A stretch of 64,000 bases of DNA from Hoeflea phototrophica DFL-43 (GCF_000154705.2 NZ_CM002917.1:1072461-1136460), one strand, 5' to 3'; positions 7,894 through 20,030 are shown, numbered from the stretch's first letter. Numbers and translations are program-made. Notes: generated by a model not told the origin, from the sequence alone.

Positions 7894-9612
7894 ATGAAGA
7901 AGATCCGCTGTGCCATTTATACACGGAAATCATCGGAGGAGGGGCTGGACCAGGAGTTCAATTCCCTCCATGCCCAGCGGGAGGCCTGTGCCGCCTATAT
8001 CGCCAGCCAGAAGCATGAAGGTTGGGTGGCTTTGCCCGAGCATTATGATGATGGCGGCATCTCCGGTGGTACTCTGGAAAGGGCAGGACTCAAGAAACTG
8101 CTCCAGCATGTGGATGAAGGGCTGGTCGACCAGATCGTCGTCTACAAGATCGACCGGCTCACGAGATCGCTTGCGGATTTCGCCAAGCTGGTCGACCGGC
8201 TGGATGCAGCCGATGCGTCGTTCGTGTCGGTGACGCAATCCTTCAATACCGCGACCAGCATGGGCAGACTAACCCTCAATGTGCTTCTCTCCTTCGCCCA
8301 GTTTGAACGCGAAGTCACAGCGGAGCGGATCAGGGACAAGATCGCAGCTTCCAAGAAGAAGGGGCTTTGGATGGGAGGCGCCATCCCGTTGGGCTACGAG
8401 CCGGATGGACGAACATTGAAGATTGTACCGGGAGAGGCCGAGACGGTCAGAACGCTCTATGACCTCTACCTTCAGCATCGCTCGATCCTGGCGGTGGTGG
8501 ATCACGCCAACCGGCTGGGGCTGCGCGGCAAGGTAAAGTTGAGGAAGCAGAAGAAGGCTAACATGTGGCCTGACGAAAACGGAAGCGACGCCACAACGCC
8601 TTCAACCGACCCTCATGCTTATAGTGTCCCTTTCGAGCGCGCAGCACTTCACTACCTGCTGACCAACCCGGTATATGCCGGTCGCATCCGGCACAAAGGC
8701 ATAATCCACGAAGGGCAGCATCCGCCAATCGTCGATCAGAATGTCTGGAATAAGGTCCAGGAACATCTGCAGGAAGGAGCTGCTCGAAAGCGGGGACAGG
8801 GCAAGGATGGGGTCATCATCAGTCCGCTTGCCAGTAAGCTTGTTGATGAGGTCGGCGACATGCTTACACCGAGCCAAGCCAACAAGAAGGGCAAGCGCTA
8901 TCGTTATTATGTCTCGAACCGCCTGCTCAACACTGCCGGGAAAGACGATAGCAACAGGAAGACCGGTGGCTGGAGGCTGCCAGCCAAGGCGCTTGAGGAT
9001 CAGATTGCCAACGCAATCCTGTCCCATCTGCTCAACCGGCTTCCCGTCGATCTGCTGATCAATCCTGCAGCCGATATAATTTCAAAGATTGGCAGCAACC
9101 TCGATCTACTGGATGTGCTATCGCGCACGAAAAGTCCGATCGCTATCCTCCCCTGCATCGAAAGGGGAACCATCAGGCCCGGCGCAATTGAGATTAGTCT
9201 CGGTCCCGAAACGCTCGCTGACACACTCGAGATCTCGGAAGATGAACTGAACCCGGGTGCTTTGATGTTCACGCTGCCGTTCCAGTTCAGAAAGCGTGGT
9301 GTCGAGACAAAGCTCACGATCGGAACTGACCATGCGAAACCGATCGACACCACGCTGATCAGCAGCATAGCCAAGGCGCATCAGTACTACGACGCGATCA
9401 AGAACGGCCAGACATTCGAGGACATCGCGGAGAGCGAAAACCTCTCCAAGCGGCGGATCATGCAGGTGATTGACCTGGCATTCCTGGCCCCGGACATCGT
9501 CAAGCTGATCGTCCAAGGCGATCAACCCTTAGGCCTCACCGCAAAATGGCTTGGCATCAATCCAATGCCATCGGACTGGCAGGCACAACGGCGCATAGTT
9601 GCGACTCTCTGA
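7894..9612 (+). CDS. Large serine recombinase
   Basis: This 572-aa site-specific recombinase has an N-terminal resolvase-type catalytic domain beginning IRCAIYTRKSSEEGLDQEF (nucleophile Ser near residue 13 or 14), followed by SLHAQREAC and the conserved YKIDRLTRS and FAQFEREVTAERIRDKI stretches. A Recombinase domain (PF07508-like) follows at about 160-290. The later segment GDMLTPSQANKKGKRYRYYV lacks the Cys pairs of the usual zinc ribbon, as in the alphaproteobacterial subgroup I know by this pattern. A C-terminal region of about 170 aa is unassigned. It may mobilise the module or be a fixed remnant. No attachment sites could be identified. Confidence 0.92.
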   Translation: MKKIRCAIYTRKSSEEGLDQEFNSLHAQREACAAYIASQKHEGWVALPEHYDDGGISGGTLERAGLKKLLQHVDEGLVDQIVVYKIDRLTRSLADFAKLVDRLDAADASFVSVTQSFNTATSMGRLTLNVLLSFAQFEREVTAERIRDKIAASKKKGLWMGGAIPLGYEPDGRTLKIVPGEAETVRTLYDLYLQHRSILAVVDHANRLGLRGKVKLRKQKKANMWPDENGSDATTPSTDPHAYSVPFERAALHYLLTNPVYAGRIRHKGIIHEGQHPPIVDQNVWNKVQEHLQEGAARKRGQGKDGVIISPLASKLVDEVGDMLTPSQANKKGKRYRYYVSNRLLNTAGKDDSNRKTGGWRLPAKALEDQIANAILSHLLNRLPVDLLINPAADIISKIGSNLDLLDVLSRTKSPIAILPCIERGTIRPGAIEISLGPETLADTLEISEDELNPGALMFTLPFQFRKRGVETKLTIGTDHAKPIDTTLISSIAKAHQYYDAIKNGQTFEDIAESENLSKRRIMQVIDLAFLAPDIVKLIVQGDQPLGLTAKWLGINPMPSDWQAQRRIVATL

Positions 9613-9821
9613 TTGAGCACCAAACCCCAAATACCCCGATGGCCTGGTGATGCTCTTTCGGCAAACTGTCAGCCCCAAATTGGCCGACTGAGACTTTCGG
9701 CGTTTCAGGGGCCGGGAAAAGCCACATATCCGGTCTCAGTCACACGAGTGCGCTTGCAAGCCAATGAAATATAGCCGCAATCCGAGCGAGAAAGTAAATC
9801 AGATCAAAAGCTTGGAAAGAG

Positions 9822-9895
9822 TGGCTGGGGAACCTGGATTCGAACCAGGACTAACGGAGTCAGAGTCCGTGGGTCTACCGTTAACCTATTCCCCA
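9822..9895 (-). tRNA. tRNA-Gln (anticodon CUG)
   Basis: On the minus strand the sequence folds as a cloverleaf of 74 nt with encoded CCA at 9822-9824. The acceptor arms are TGGGGAA and TTCCCCA. The anticodon stem ACGGA/TCCGT encloses the 7-nt loop CTCTGAC with anticodon CTG at 9861-9863. The T arm has GGTTCGAATCC. It reads glutamine CAG codons. It lies about 210 bp downstream of the recombinase gene in opposite orientation; tRNA genes are common integration targets, but no duplicated 3' end was seen. Confidence 0.95.
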
Positions 9896-10138
9896 ACGAT
9901 GGCCGGGACCGGCGAACCGGTCAGCGCGGCGGTGTATAACAATAATCGGTGCGGATGCAAACACTGTCGTGAAACTTTCTCGATTCCCGCAGGCCGCGTC
10001 GCAGCCCCTTCTGGACCTCATGGCATTTCAGGCCGCAGCCCGCTTGGTCAATCCGGTTGAGGCGCAATGGCCAAAAAGGCTTTTGCGTTCTTGCGCCCGC
10101 TTTGATAGTCTTTGCCCAACAACAAATCGTGACGCGCG

Positions 10139-11755
10139 ATGCGGGCTTTTCGTCTGCCGCGCACGACAGGACAGACCGTGAAAGACCTTCGGGACGGCGA
10201 CAAGCCAAACGCGGGGGTATCACTGGCAGGTGAAAGCCCGTCCGGACGCGCCCAGAAGGCAGCGACGGAAGGCGTGGAACAGGGGCGCGGGGAAACCGCG
10301 ACTTCAGGCTCCAAACCCGGCGTTTCGCCGTCGGGCGGTGCCTCAGCCGGTGAATCCGCCGAGACATCCAAACACGCTGCGCCAGGCCGCCGCCGCAGGC
10401 GCCGCCGTCGCAAAACTGCGGCCAAAGCTGCCGTGGTGGCGACGCCCGCACAGGCTGACGGCGGCTCTGTCACCGAAGTCCCGGCACCAAAGACAGCTGC
10501 ATCAGCTCCAGAGTCCGGAAAGCCATCAACGGGCAAGAGCCGCCGCAGGCGCAGAAAACCCGGACGCGCAATCCAGGGGCGGCCACTGGCCAGGCAGACG
10601 GCTCCGGGCCAGCCCGAGGATGCAAGCCCGGTCGGCAAGCCGGTTCAGGTTCAGGCCGGAGAACGGTCGCTCGGCAATGGCGCAGCGCACGCGGCCGCGC
10701 AACCGCGCCGTCAATATGATGATCTCTACGCTGCGCTGGACCTGGGCACCAACAATTGCCGCCTGCTTGTCGCTCAGCCGACCCGCCCGGGTCAGTTTCG
10801 CGTGGTCGATGCGTTCTCCCGCATCGTCCGGCTGGGCGAGGGGCTGGACGCCACCGGTGAATTGTCCGCCGGTGCCATGGACCGTGCGGTCGAGGCCCTC
10901 AAGATCTGCGCCAGCAAACTCAAGAGCCGCCCGGTGCGGCGTCAGCGGCTGATTGCCACCGAAGCCTGCCGCTCGGCACGCAACGGCACGGAGTTTCTTG
11001 AACGCGTCGAGCGCGAGACCGGCCTGCAGCTCGAGATCGTCACCCGGGAAACCGAGGCCCGGCTGGCTGTCGCGGGCTGCTCCTCGCTGGTTGAACGGGA
11101 TACCGACGGGCTGGTGCTGTTTGACATTGGCGGCGGCTCCTCCGAGATCGCCATGATCGATCTGACCGAAAACCGCTCCAACCGGCTCGCCAACCACATC
11201 AAGGCGTGGACCTCGCTGCCGGTGGGTGTCGTCACCCTGTCCGAACGCCATGGCGGCTGCATGGTCACCCGTGAGGTCTTCGAAGCCATGGTCGCTGAAG
11301 TCGACGACCTGCTATCCGCCTTCGTTGCGCCGCCATTGCCGGCCTTTTCGGGACTTGGCGATGATCGCATGCATCTGCTCGGCACTTCGGGAACCGTGAC
11401 CACGCTGGCCGGCCTGCATCTGGAATTGCCGCGCTATGACCGGCGCAAGGTTGATGGTCTTTGGCTGTCCAACTCCGAGGTCGACCGGATGCTCGACATG
11501 TTGCTGTCCTGGGACTTTGATGCGCGTGCCGCCAATCCCTGCATCGGGGCGGACCGGGCCGATCTGGTGCTGGCCGGTTGCGCGATCCTGCAGTCGATCC
11601 GCAAGCGCTGGCCGTCCCAGCGCATGCGTGTCGCCGACCGGGGCCTGCGCGAAGGTTTGCTGAACGAAATGATGGCTGCCGACGGTGCCTGGCGCGGCCG
11701 TGGCCGCAATTTCCGCAACCGCAAGCAGCGTCCGCACCCCGGAGCGAAATCATGA
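10139..11755 (+). CDS. Ppx/GppA family exopolyphosphatase with long Arg-rich N-terminal extension
   Basis: This 538-aa enzyme should hydrolyse inorganic polyphosphate or pppGpp. The catalytic domain starts near residue 196 with [14 protein letters not shown], the first phosphate-binding loop of the actin-like fold, and has the second loop [12 protein letters not shown]. The single-domain length (about 320 aa) matches short alphaproteobacterial members. The first 190 residues are low complexity, Pro/Ala/Gly-rich, with two Arg clusters ([10 protein letters not shown] and SRRRRRK), suggesting an RNA- or polyphosphate-binding tail. Start choice is uncertain: ATG 10139 has no clear ribosome-binding site, while GTG 10178 follows AGGACAG. 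It overlaps rlmE by ATGA. Confidence 0.88.
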   Translation: MRAFRLPRTTGQTVKDLRDGDKPNAGVSLAGESPSGRAQKAATEGVEQGRGETATSGSKPGVSPSGGASAGESAETSKHAAPGRRRRRRRRKTAAKAAVVATPAQADGGSVTEVPAPKTAASAPESGKPSTGKSRRRRRKPGRAIQGRPLARQTAPGQPEDASPVGKPVQVQAGERSLGNGAAHAAAQPRRQYDDLYAALDLGTNNCRLLVAQPTRPGQFRVVDAFSRIVRLGEGLDATGELSAGAMDRAVEALKICASKLKSRPVRRQRLIATEACRSARNGTEFLERVERETGLQLEIVTRETEARLAVAGCSSLVERDTDGLVLFDIGGGSSEIAMIDLTENRSNRLANHIKAWTSLPVGVVTLSERHGGCMVTREVFEAMVAEVDDLLSAFVAPPLPAFSGLGDDRMHLLGTSGTVTTLAGLHLELPRYDRRKVDGLWLSNSEVDRMLDMLLSWDFDARAANPCIGADRADLVLAGCAILQSIRKRWPSQRMRVADRGLREGLLNEMMAADGAWRGRGRNFRNRKQRPHPGAKS

Positions 11756-12495
11756 CCAAACCGCCAACAGGGCCGACCGGCCGCAAGCTTGGACAGAAGG
11801 TCAAGAAGGGCAAGCTCAAGGCCTCGTCGCGGCGTTGGGTCGAGCGGCATCTCAATGATCCCTATGTGCAGCAGGCCAGGCAGGAGGGCTACCGCTCGCG
11901 CGCGGTCTACAAGCTTCTGGAGATCGACACCAAGCACAAGATCCTCGACAAGGCGCGCCGCATTATCGATCTCGGCGCTGCACCGGGCGGCTGGTCGCAG
12001 ATCTCCGCCAAGGTTACCGATTCCACCGATGCAGATCCGAAAGTGGTGGCCATCGACTTTCTCGAAATGGATGGCCTTCCCGGGGTCAGGTTCCTGCAGA
12101 TGGACTTTCTCGATGATGCAGCTCCCAGAGCGCTGATGGACGCGCTTGGCGGCGCGCCTGATGTGGTGCTGTCCGATATGGCGGCACCGACCACCGGCCA
12201 TCGCCGGACGGATCACCTGCGCACCATGCACCTGTGCGAAGTGGCTGCGCATTTTGCCGTAGAGGTTCTTGCGCCCGGCGGGCATTTTCTGGCCAAGACC
12301 TTCCAGGGCGGGTCGGAGAACGACCTGCTGGTCATGCTCAAGAAGAACTTCAAGTCGGTCATCCACATCAAGCCGCCGTCCTCACGGGCGGAATCGGTTG
12401 AAATGTTCGTGCTGGCAAAGGGCTTCAAGGGGCGGCACGGAGCGGCAGCCGCGCGGGCGGACGCAGACCAGGAGTCGGGTCCGGACGCGGACTGA
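11752..12495 (+). CDS. rlmE: 23S rRNA (uridine-2552-2'-O)-methyltransferase
   Basis: RlmE (FtsJ) methylates the 2'-OH of U2552 in 23S rRNA during 50S assembly, using SAM. The 247-aa protein has the SAM loop [11 protein letters not shown], the catalytic Asp in [13 protein letters not shown], and the catalytic Lys in FLAKTFQGG; the basic N-terminus [18 protein letters not shown] is usual for alphaproteobacteria. The ATG at 11752 overlaps the ppx stop and gives the family length. The pairing ppx-rlmE is a typical alphaproteobacterial operon. The last 20 or so residues are charged and variable. Confidence 0.95.
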   Translation: MTKPPTGPTGRKLGQKVKKGKLKASSRRWVERHLNDPYVQQARQEGYRSRAVYKLLEIDTKHKILDKARRIIDLGAAPGGWSQISAKVTDSTDADPKVVAIDFLEMDGLPGVRFLQMDFLDDAAPRALMDALGGAPDVVLSDMAAPTTGHRRTDHLRTMHLCEVAAHFAVEVLAPGGHFLAKTFQGGSENDLLVMLKKNFKSVIHIKPPSSRAESVEMFVLAKGFKGRHGAAAARADADQESGPDAD

Positions 12496-12661
12496 GACAC
12501 GCCGGATCGCGGTTCTTTTGAGTGGCGGATTTGAAGCTGTGTTGTCGCCATTGTCCACGCTGAATTGACACTGCGTCATCAAATAACGACCGCCCAGAGC
12601 TTGTTCTTCGTGCTTTGCGCGCCATCTCCGTGCTACCATTCCGGATCTGGAGGATCAAATA

Positions 12662-13648
12662 ATGTCGTTTACATCACGTCTTTCCCGCCGCTCGCTGTTC
12701 AAGGCAACCGCCCTGGGAGCGGGTGCCCTTGCCGCACCGCAAATCATGGTTCGCGCTGCCCAGGCACAGGTTGCTATGGCTGCTGCCCAGCCTGCTGCCT
12801 TCAAACGGTTTTCGCTGGGTGATTTCGAGGTCACCGTGCTCTCCGATGGCCATCGCATCGTTGAGAATCCACACGGCATTTTCGGCATGAATACATCCCA
12901 GTCCGATGTCGAGGCGCTGCTGACCGAGACCTATCTGCCCGTCGACAAGATGCAGTTCAGCTTTGCACCGACGCTGGTTAACACCGGAACCGACCTGATC
13001 CTGTTCGACACCGGCAATGGTGAAGGCGGTCGGGAAGGTGGCGTTGGCCAGACCTTCGCGAACCTGCAGGCCTCCGGTTACACGCCTGACCAGGTCACCA
13101 TTGTGGTGATCACCCATATGCATGGCGACCACGTCAACGGCCTGATGGAAGCCGGCGCTCCGGCCTATCCCAATGCACGTTATGTCACCGGTCAGACCGA
13201 GTATGATTTCTGGTCGTCCGAGGACCGCGTCGGCACACCGGCGGAAAACACGCACAAGAATGTGGTCAGCAAGGTCGTCCCGATGGCCGAGAAGATGACT
13301 TTTCTTGGCGATGGCGGTTCGGTTGTGCCCGGCATCACCGCGATGGCGGCCTTCGGTCATACCCCCGGTCACATGATCTATGGTCTTGAATCGGGCGGAC
13401 GCAAGCTGATGCTGACCGCCGACACCGCCAACCATTTTGTGCTCTCGCTGCAGCGGCCCGACTGGGAAGTCCGTTTCGACATGGACAAGGCCGGTGCCGC
13501 CGGCACCCGCAAAGCAGTGTTCGACATGATCGCCGCGGACCGGCTCGCCTTTGTCGGGTACCACATGCCTTTCCCGTCTGTCGGCTACATCGAGAAGATC
13601 GGCGAAGGCTACCGCTTCATCCCGGAAACCTATCAGCTCGATCTGTAA
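12662..13648 (+). CDS. Tat-exported metallo-beta-lactamase-fold hydrolase (methyl parathion hydrolase-like)
   Basis: This 328-aa protein has a twin-arginine signal: SRRSLFKATALGAGALAAP with cleavage likely after an AQA site near residue 36, so it should reach the periplasm folded. The metal site is THMHGDHVNGL (HxHxDH), with further ligands in GHTPGH and LTADTA. The overall order resembles the MBL group of methyl parathion hydrolase and AHL lactonases such as AidC. The natural substrate is not predictable; lactones or organophosphates are possible. It is monocistronic, with a good ribosome-binding site (TGGAGG) and a strong terminator right after it. Confidence 0.88.
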   Translation: MSFTSRLSRRSLFKATALGAGALAAPQIMVRAAQAQVAMAAAQPAAFKRFSLGDFEVTVLSDGHRIVENPHGIFGMNTSQSDVEALLTETYLPVDKMQFSFAPTLVNTGTDLILFDTGNGEGGREGGVGQTFANLQASGYTPDQVTIVVITHMHGDHVNGLMEAGAPAYPNARYVTGQTEYDFWSSEDRVGTPAENTHKNVVSKVVPMAEKMTFLGDGGSVVPGITAMAAFGHTPGHMIYGLESGGRKLMLTADTANHFVLSLQRPDWEVRFDMDKAGAAGTRKAVFDMIAADRLAFVGYHMPFPSVGYIEKIGEGYRFIPETYQLDL

Positions 13649-13675
13649 GAGCCGCAGACCAAAACCCAAAACCTC

Positions 13676-13705
13676 AAAACCCGGGCAGCAATGTCCGGGT
13701 TTTTT
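13676..13705 (+). terminator. Rho-independent terminator of the MBL-fold gene
   Basis: AAAACCCGG (13676-13684) pairs with CCGGGTTTT (13695-13703), and the run of six T ends at 13705. It lies 27 bp after the stop codon at 13648. Confidence 0.9.
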
Positions 13706-13872
13706 GCTTCCGGCCCGGTTGCCATGTGCACTGCAGCGGATTTCGGTGACCAAATCCAATCAGGGTCTTTCAAGTGACATGGAAGCGTGGTACCTGCCGC
13801 TGCCAACGCATGATACCGAAAAGCCCCGGGCTGCCTGTTTTCGCAGCCCCGAACATACGGAAACGACAGGCG

Positions 13873-15375
13873 ATGGCGACCATCATTCAATCCATTACCG
13901 GTGCGGAAGCACTAACCTTTGACGACGTGCTGCTGCAGCCCGGCCATTCCGAAGTCATGCCCGGGCAGGTCAACATCGCGACCCGCATTGCCCGTGATTT
14001 CGAACTCAATCTGCCGATCATCTCATCGGCCATGGATACGGTAACCGAGGCGCGGCTGGCCATCGCCATGGCGCAGGCCGGCGGCATCGGCGTCATTCAC
14101 CGCAATCTCACGCCGGAAGAGCAGGCCGAGCAGGTTCATCAGGTCAAGAAGTTCGAAAGCGGCATGGTCGTCAATCCGGTCACCATCAGTCCGGATGCGG
14201 CCCTGTCGGAAGCGTTGGCGCTGATGAAAGCCCATGGCATCTCGGGCATCCCCGTGGTCGAGCACCGCGGTGGCGACAGCTCGGGTCCCGGTCACCTGGT
14301 CGGTATCCTGACCAACCGGGATGTCCGCTTTGCATCCGACCCGAAACAGAAAATCCGTGAGTTGATGACCCATGAGAATCTGGTCACCGTCACGGAGAGC
14401 GTCGAGCAGACCGAAGCCAAGCGCTTGTTGCACAGCCACCGCATCGAGAAGCTCGTGGTGGTAGATGGCGACGGACGCTGTGTCGGCCTGATCACGGTCA
14501 AGGACATCGAAAAGTCGCAGCTCAATCCGCACGCGTCCAAGGACAGCCAGGGCCGCTTGCGCGCCGCCGCGGCCACTTCCGTCGGCGAGGACGGTTTCGA
14601 GCGCGCCGAACGCCTCATTGCTGCTGGCGTCGACCTCTTGGTGATTGACACCGCGCACGGCCATTCCCAGCGCGTGCTCGATGCCGTGACCCGTGCCAAG
14701 AAGCTCTCCAACTCGGTGCGCATCATGGCCGGCAATGTGGCAACGGCCGAAGGAACAAGGGCGCTGATTGATGCAGGTGCAGATGCGGTCAAGGTCGGCA
14801 TCGGGCCGGGTTCGATCTGCACCACCCGCATTGTGGCCGGCGTTGGGGTGCCGCAGCTCAGCGCCATCATGAGCGCGGTCGAAGAGGCGCAAAAGCATGA
14901 CATCCCGGTGATCGCCGATGGCGGCATCAAGTATTCGGGCGACCTGGCCAAGGCGATTGCCGCCGGCGCCTCGGCCTCGATGATCGGTTCGCTGCTCGCA
15001 GGCACGGATGAAAGCCCGGGCGAGGTCTATCTGCACCAGGGCCGCTCGTTCAAGGCCTATCGCGGCATGGGATCTGTCGGCGCCATGGCGCGCGGATCTG
15101 CGGACCGTTACTTTCAGGCCGAGGTTCGTGACACCTTGAAGCTGGTGCCCGAAGGCATCGAGGGGCAGGTGCCTTACAAGGGGCCGGTTTCGGGTGTTCT
15201 GCATCAGCTCGCCGGCGGTTTGAAGGCTGCCATGGGCTATGTCGGCGCTGCCGATCTCAAGGCCTTCCATGATCGCGCGACTTTTGTTCGCATTTCGGGT
15301 GCAAGCCTGCGCGAAAGCCACACTCATGATGTCACGATCACCCGCGAAAGTCCGAATTACCCCGGCTCCATCTAA
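13873..15375 (+). CDS. guaB: Inosine-5'-monophosphate dehydrogenase
   Basis: GuaB oxidises IMP to XMP with NAD, the committed step to GMP. The 500-aa protein has the family layout: the barrel start [15 protein letters not shown], two CBS domains inserted at about 98-220, the catalytic loop [11 protein letters not shown] with Cys316, and the flap segment [18 protein letters not shown] chose the ATG at 13873 (after GACAGGCG) because it gives the exact family length; in-frame codons upstream lie outside the conserved region. The stop TAA shares one base with the next gene's ATG, so the two are coupled. Confidence 0.97.
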   Translation: MATIIQSITGAEALTFDDVLLQPGHSEVMPGQVNIATRIARDFELNLPIISSAMDTVTEARLAIAMAQAGGIGVIHRNLTPEEQAEQVHQVKKFESGMVVNPVTISPDAALSEALALMKAHGISGIPVVEHRGGDSSGPGHLVGILTNRDVRFASDPKQKIRELMTHENLVTVTESVEQTEAKRLLHSHRIEKLVVVDGDGRCVGLITVKDIEKSQLNPHASKDSQGRLRAAAATSVGEDGFERAERLIAAGVDLLVIDTAHGHSQRVLDAVTRAKKLSNSVRIMAGNVATAEGTRALIDAGADAVKVGIGPGSICTTRIVAGVGVPQLSAIMSAVEEAQKHDIPVIADGGIKYSGDLAKAIAAGASASMIGSLLAGTDESPGEVYLHQGRSFKAYRGMGSVGAMARGSADRYFQAEVRDTLKLVPEGIEGQVPYKGPVSGVLHQLAGGLKAAMGYVGAADLKAFHDRATFVRISGASLRESHTHDVTITRESPNYPGSI

Positions 15376-15974
15376 TGAAACGTCTATGGCCCGGCTGGCT
15401 TCTGTGTGGGCTGACGGCCATTCTGTTTGTCCATATGGCAGTGGTTGAAGCCCCGGGCATCAGCCGTGAGATCAACAATATGGATCTGCCGGACGTGGTG
15501 GTGCTCGGCTATGACCTTGGGGGCGCGCAAGCGCTGCATGCTGCCTTCAAGGCGCAACAGGCTGAGGCCATTGCGGATGGCGAAAAAAGTGCATCAACCG
15601 CCTATCTGTCGATGCATCAAGGTTCGGATTTGCTGTTCCCGCCGATGCTGGCAGCAAGTCTTGTGTTTCTCGGCTTTGCGGGGTTGAAAACATCCAGCGG
15701 CGAAACAACTCCGCCACGCCTGACGCGCATCGGGCTTCGCCTGGTTTTCGCCTTGGCGTTGGGCTATCTGGGCTTTGATTATGTGGAAAACGCCGTTGCC
15801 GACACGATGTTTGGTCCGGCCGCGCTCGAGTTCGCTCTGAACGCAGAACTGGTGCCGGTTCTGCGCTGGTTGACCATCGGCAAGTATCTCACCATCGCAA
15901 TCGCTTCCATCTTGATCGCAGCGATTTGGATCGGTCGCGGGAAGCGCTGGCGAGATCAGCTCAGGTCACCCTGA
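15375..15974 (+). CDS. Membrane protein of unknown function coupled to guaB
   Basis: I do not recognise this 199-aa protein. It has about four hydrophobic segments: residues 7-27 (possibly a signal anchor), 94-108, 122-138 and 174-190, with a soluble stretch of about 60 residues after the first. The start overlaps the guaB stop by one base (TAATG). No domain can be named and no catalytic motif is apparent. It could be a polytopic inner-membrane protein of the DUF type found in rhizobia; the coupling to guaB is the only functional hint. Confidence 0.75.
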   Translation: MKRLWPGWLLCGLTAILFVHMAVVEAPGISREINNMDLPDVVVLGYDLGGAQALHAAFKAQQAEAIADGEKSASTAYLSMHQGSDLLFPPMLAASLVFLGFAGLKTSSGETTPPRLTRIGLRLVFALALGYLGFDYVENAVADTMFGPAALEFALNAELVPVLRWLTIGKYLTIAIASILIAAIWIGRGKRWRDQLRSP

Positions 15975-16096
15975 GCGACACCATGCTCGACCACATTTTC
16001 CTGAGCCGGCACAGGCGCATCATTGTTGTGATTTGCCATGAGGTGCTCGGCCAAGTACCAAGCGGCTTTGATATCCAATAAAACTGGTAAAGCCCG

Positions 16097-16510
16097 ATGA
16101 CCACATCCACCGCAATTTTCTGGCCGATCATGGCCCAGGTTCTTCTCACCTACGCCATCTATGTGCTGGTGTCTGTGCGCCGTGTGGGTGCGGTCAAGGC
16201 CGGTACCGCCAAGGCGTCGGATTTCAAGGTGCCGTTTGTCGAGCCGGAACCGAGCGCCTCGGTTGCCCGCAATCTTGCCAACCAGTTCGAACTGCCGGTG
16301 CTGTTCTATGTGGCCTGCATCTCGCTCTTTCTGACCGGCGGCGCAGGTACGGCAGCGGTGGTTGTGGCCTGGGCATTCGTTCTGTCCCGTGCCGCCCATG
16401 CCTATGTCCATGTCACCTCAAACCGGGTCGGCATCCGGCGACGCCTGTTCATTGTCAGCCTGCTGATCAATCTGGCGCAATGGGTGCTGCTGGCGGTCCA
16501 CATCGCCTGA
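16097..16510 (+). CDS. MAPEG family membrane protein
   Basis: This 137-aa protein has four hydrophobic helices and matches the MAPEG family (eicosanoid and glutathione metabolism membrane proteins) in the order: MAQVLLTYAIYVLVSVRR, RNLANQFELPVLFYVACI and a third-helix segment SRAAHAYVHVTSNRVGIRR. The N/E-containing segment ARNLANQFELPVLFY is the family hallmark. Bacterial members of this type are mostly uncharacterised; some bind glutathione. It is convergent with oxyR, 4 bp apart. Confidence 0.85.
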   Translation: MTTSTAIFWPIMAQVLLTYAIYVLVSVRRVGAVKAGTAKASDFKVPFVEPEPSASVARNLANQFELPVLFYVACISLFLTGGAGTAAVVVAWAFVLSRAAHAYVHVTSNRVGIRRRLFIVSLLINLAQWVLLAVHIA

Positions 16511-16514
16511 AGCA

Positions 16515-17447
16515 TCAGGCCGTCAGTCTCATGCCCGGCCTTCCGGCTTTCAGGATATCGTTGCCGATCTCGGCGGCAACATCCGCAAACGCCTCGTAGT
16601 CTGCCTGGCGTTCGCTGGCGCTGCGAAAGAACACGGCAATCTCGCGCGATGGCGCCGGCGGCGCAAAGGGCACGAAGCGGATGTCGCCGAGCCGCGGACT
16701 TTCAGCGGAGAGTGCGATTTCCGGCAACAGCGTGCGGCCCATCCCGTGCGCCACCATCTGCAGCAACGTCGTCAGCGATGTCGCGCCGAAATTGACCAGT
16801 GCCACATCGCTGTGCTCCTGGCAGACCGACAGCGCCTGATCACGCAGGCAGTGGCCTTCCTCCAACAGCAGCAGCCGGTCGAAGGCAGCCTTGTGGCGGT
16901 TGAGCGGTGAATCGAGAATGTCCCGGTCATTGTTCGACACGGCCATGACGAATCGGTCCTCAAATAACACCCGGTGGCTTAGGCCGGTTTCCTTGATCGG
17001 AAGTGCGGCGATCACCGCATCGAGATCACCATTGCGCAGCTGTGAGACCAGCGTTTCCGTGATCGCTTCACGTACCCCGAAATCAAGCTGCGGAAAACGC
17101 TTTGTCAATTCGGGCGCCAGCGCTGGAAGCAGATAGGGCGCAATCGTCGGGATCATTCCGATCCGCATTCGCCCGGTCAGCAGTCCGGTGGTCTGCTGTA
17201 CCTGTTCCTCGATCGAACGGACCTCGGCGAGAACCCTGCGGAACGCCGGCAGCAGCCGCTGGCCGCTCTCGCTCAGCACGATTGCGCCGCGGGTGCGCTC
17301 CACAAGACGGCAGCCAAGACGGTTCTCGAGTTCGGCTATCTGCGCCGAAAGGGCCGGCTGGGAGACATTGGCGCGTTCCGCCGCTCGGCCGAAATGGAGC
17401 GTGTGGGCGAGGGCTTCGAAATAGGTCAATTGCTTCAGCGTTATCAT
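16515..17447 (-). CDS. oxyR: Hydrogen peroxide-inducible gene activator
   Basis: OxyR is a LysR-family regulator that turns on antioxidant genes when peroxide oxidises it. The 310-aa protein has an N-terminal winged helix (LTYFEALAHTLHFGRAAER and SQPALSAQIAELE) and a LysR substrate domain. The redox pair is present: Cys200 and Cys209 in EEGHCLRDQALSVCQE, matching the two cysteines that form the regulatory disulfide in E. coli. It is divergent from katG with a 277-bp intergenic region, the classical arrangement for OxyR control of katG. The AT-rich segment just upstream of its start is the likely operator region. Confidence 0.95.
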   Translation of the reverse strand: MITLKQLTYFEALAHTLHFGRAAERANVSQPALSAQIAELENRLGCRLVERTRGAIVLSESGQRLLPAFRRVLAEVRSIEEQVQQTTGLLTGRMRIGMIPTIAPYLLPALAPELTKRFPQLDFGVREAITETLVSQLRNGDLDAVIAALPIKETGLSHRVLFEDRFVMAVSNNDRDILDSPLNRHKAAFDRLLLLEEGHCLRDQALSVCQEHSDVALVNFGATSLTTLLQMVAHGMGRTLLPEIALSAESPRLGDIRFVPFAPPAPSREIAVFFRSASERQADYEAFADVAAEIGNDILKAGRPGMRLTA

Positions 17448-17661
17448 AGGAAAAAATTATCATTAAAACTTGAAAATACAATTGGAAATTATCGCCAGAG
17501 TCGGCCAGATTGGAATCGTTCAAAACAACACCTGCCGGGAGGATGGTGCGTTGGTCGCCCCAGATCGAGCACTTCATGATTGACCACCATCAAACCTGAC
17601 AGCGTGAACATGCGCTAATATTTATGATCCGCGGGGAGCGGCGCGCGAAGCGGTCTTGTGA

Positions 17662-19908
<2,247 letters not shown>

Positions 19909-19943
19909 TCAGGAAGCAGTTTCACGAGACTTGTGAAGCATGG

Positions 19944-19969
19944 AACCGGGGCCGCAAGGCCCCGGTTTT
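19944..19969 (+). terminator. Rho-independent terminator of katG
   Basis: AACCGGGGCC (19944-19953) and GGCCCCGGTT (19958-19967) form a perfect 10-bp stem closed by a GCAA tetraloop, followed by TTTT. It lies 36 bp after the katG stop. Confidence 0.92.
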
Positions 19970-20030
19970 CGTGTGGAGGAGGAAAAACGCCACTCGCCCA
20001 TTCCATGATGGCTCGAGGTCAATACCGGTA

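Noticed and set aside
9764-10060. Short plus-strand frame spanning the tRNA-Gln locus
   Set aside because: It reads through the tRNA gene and has no domain.
14023-15327. A 434-codon frame opposite guaB
   Set aside because: Antisense to a conserved enzyme; no domain.
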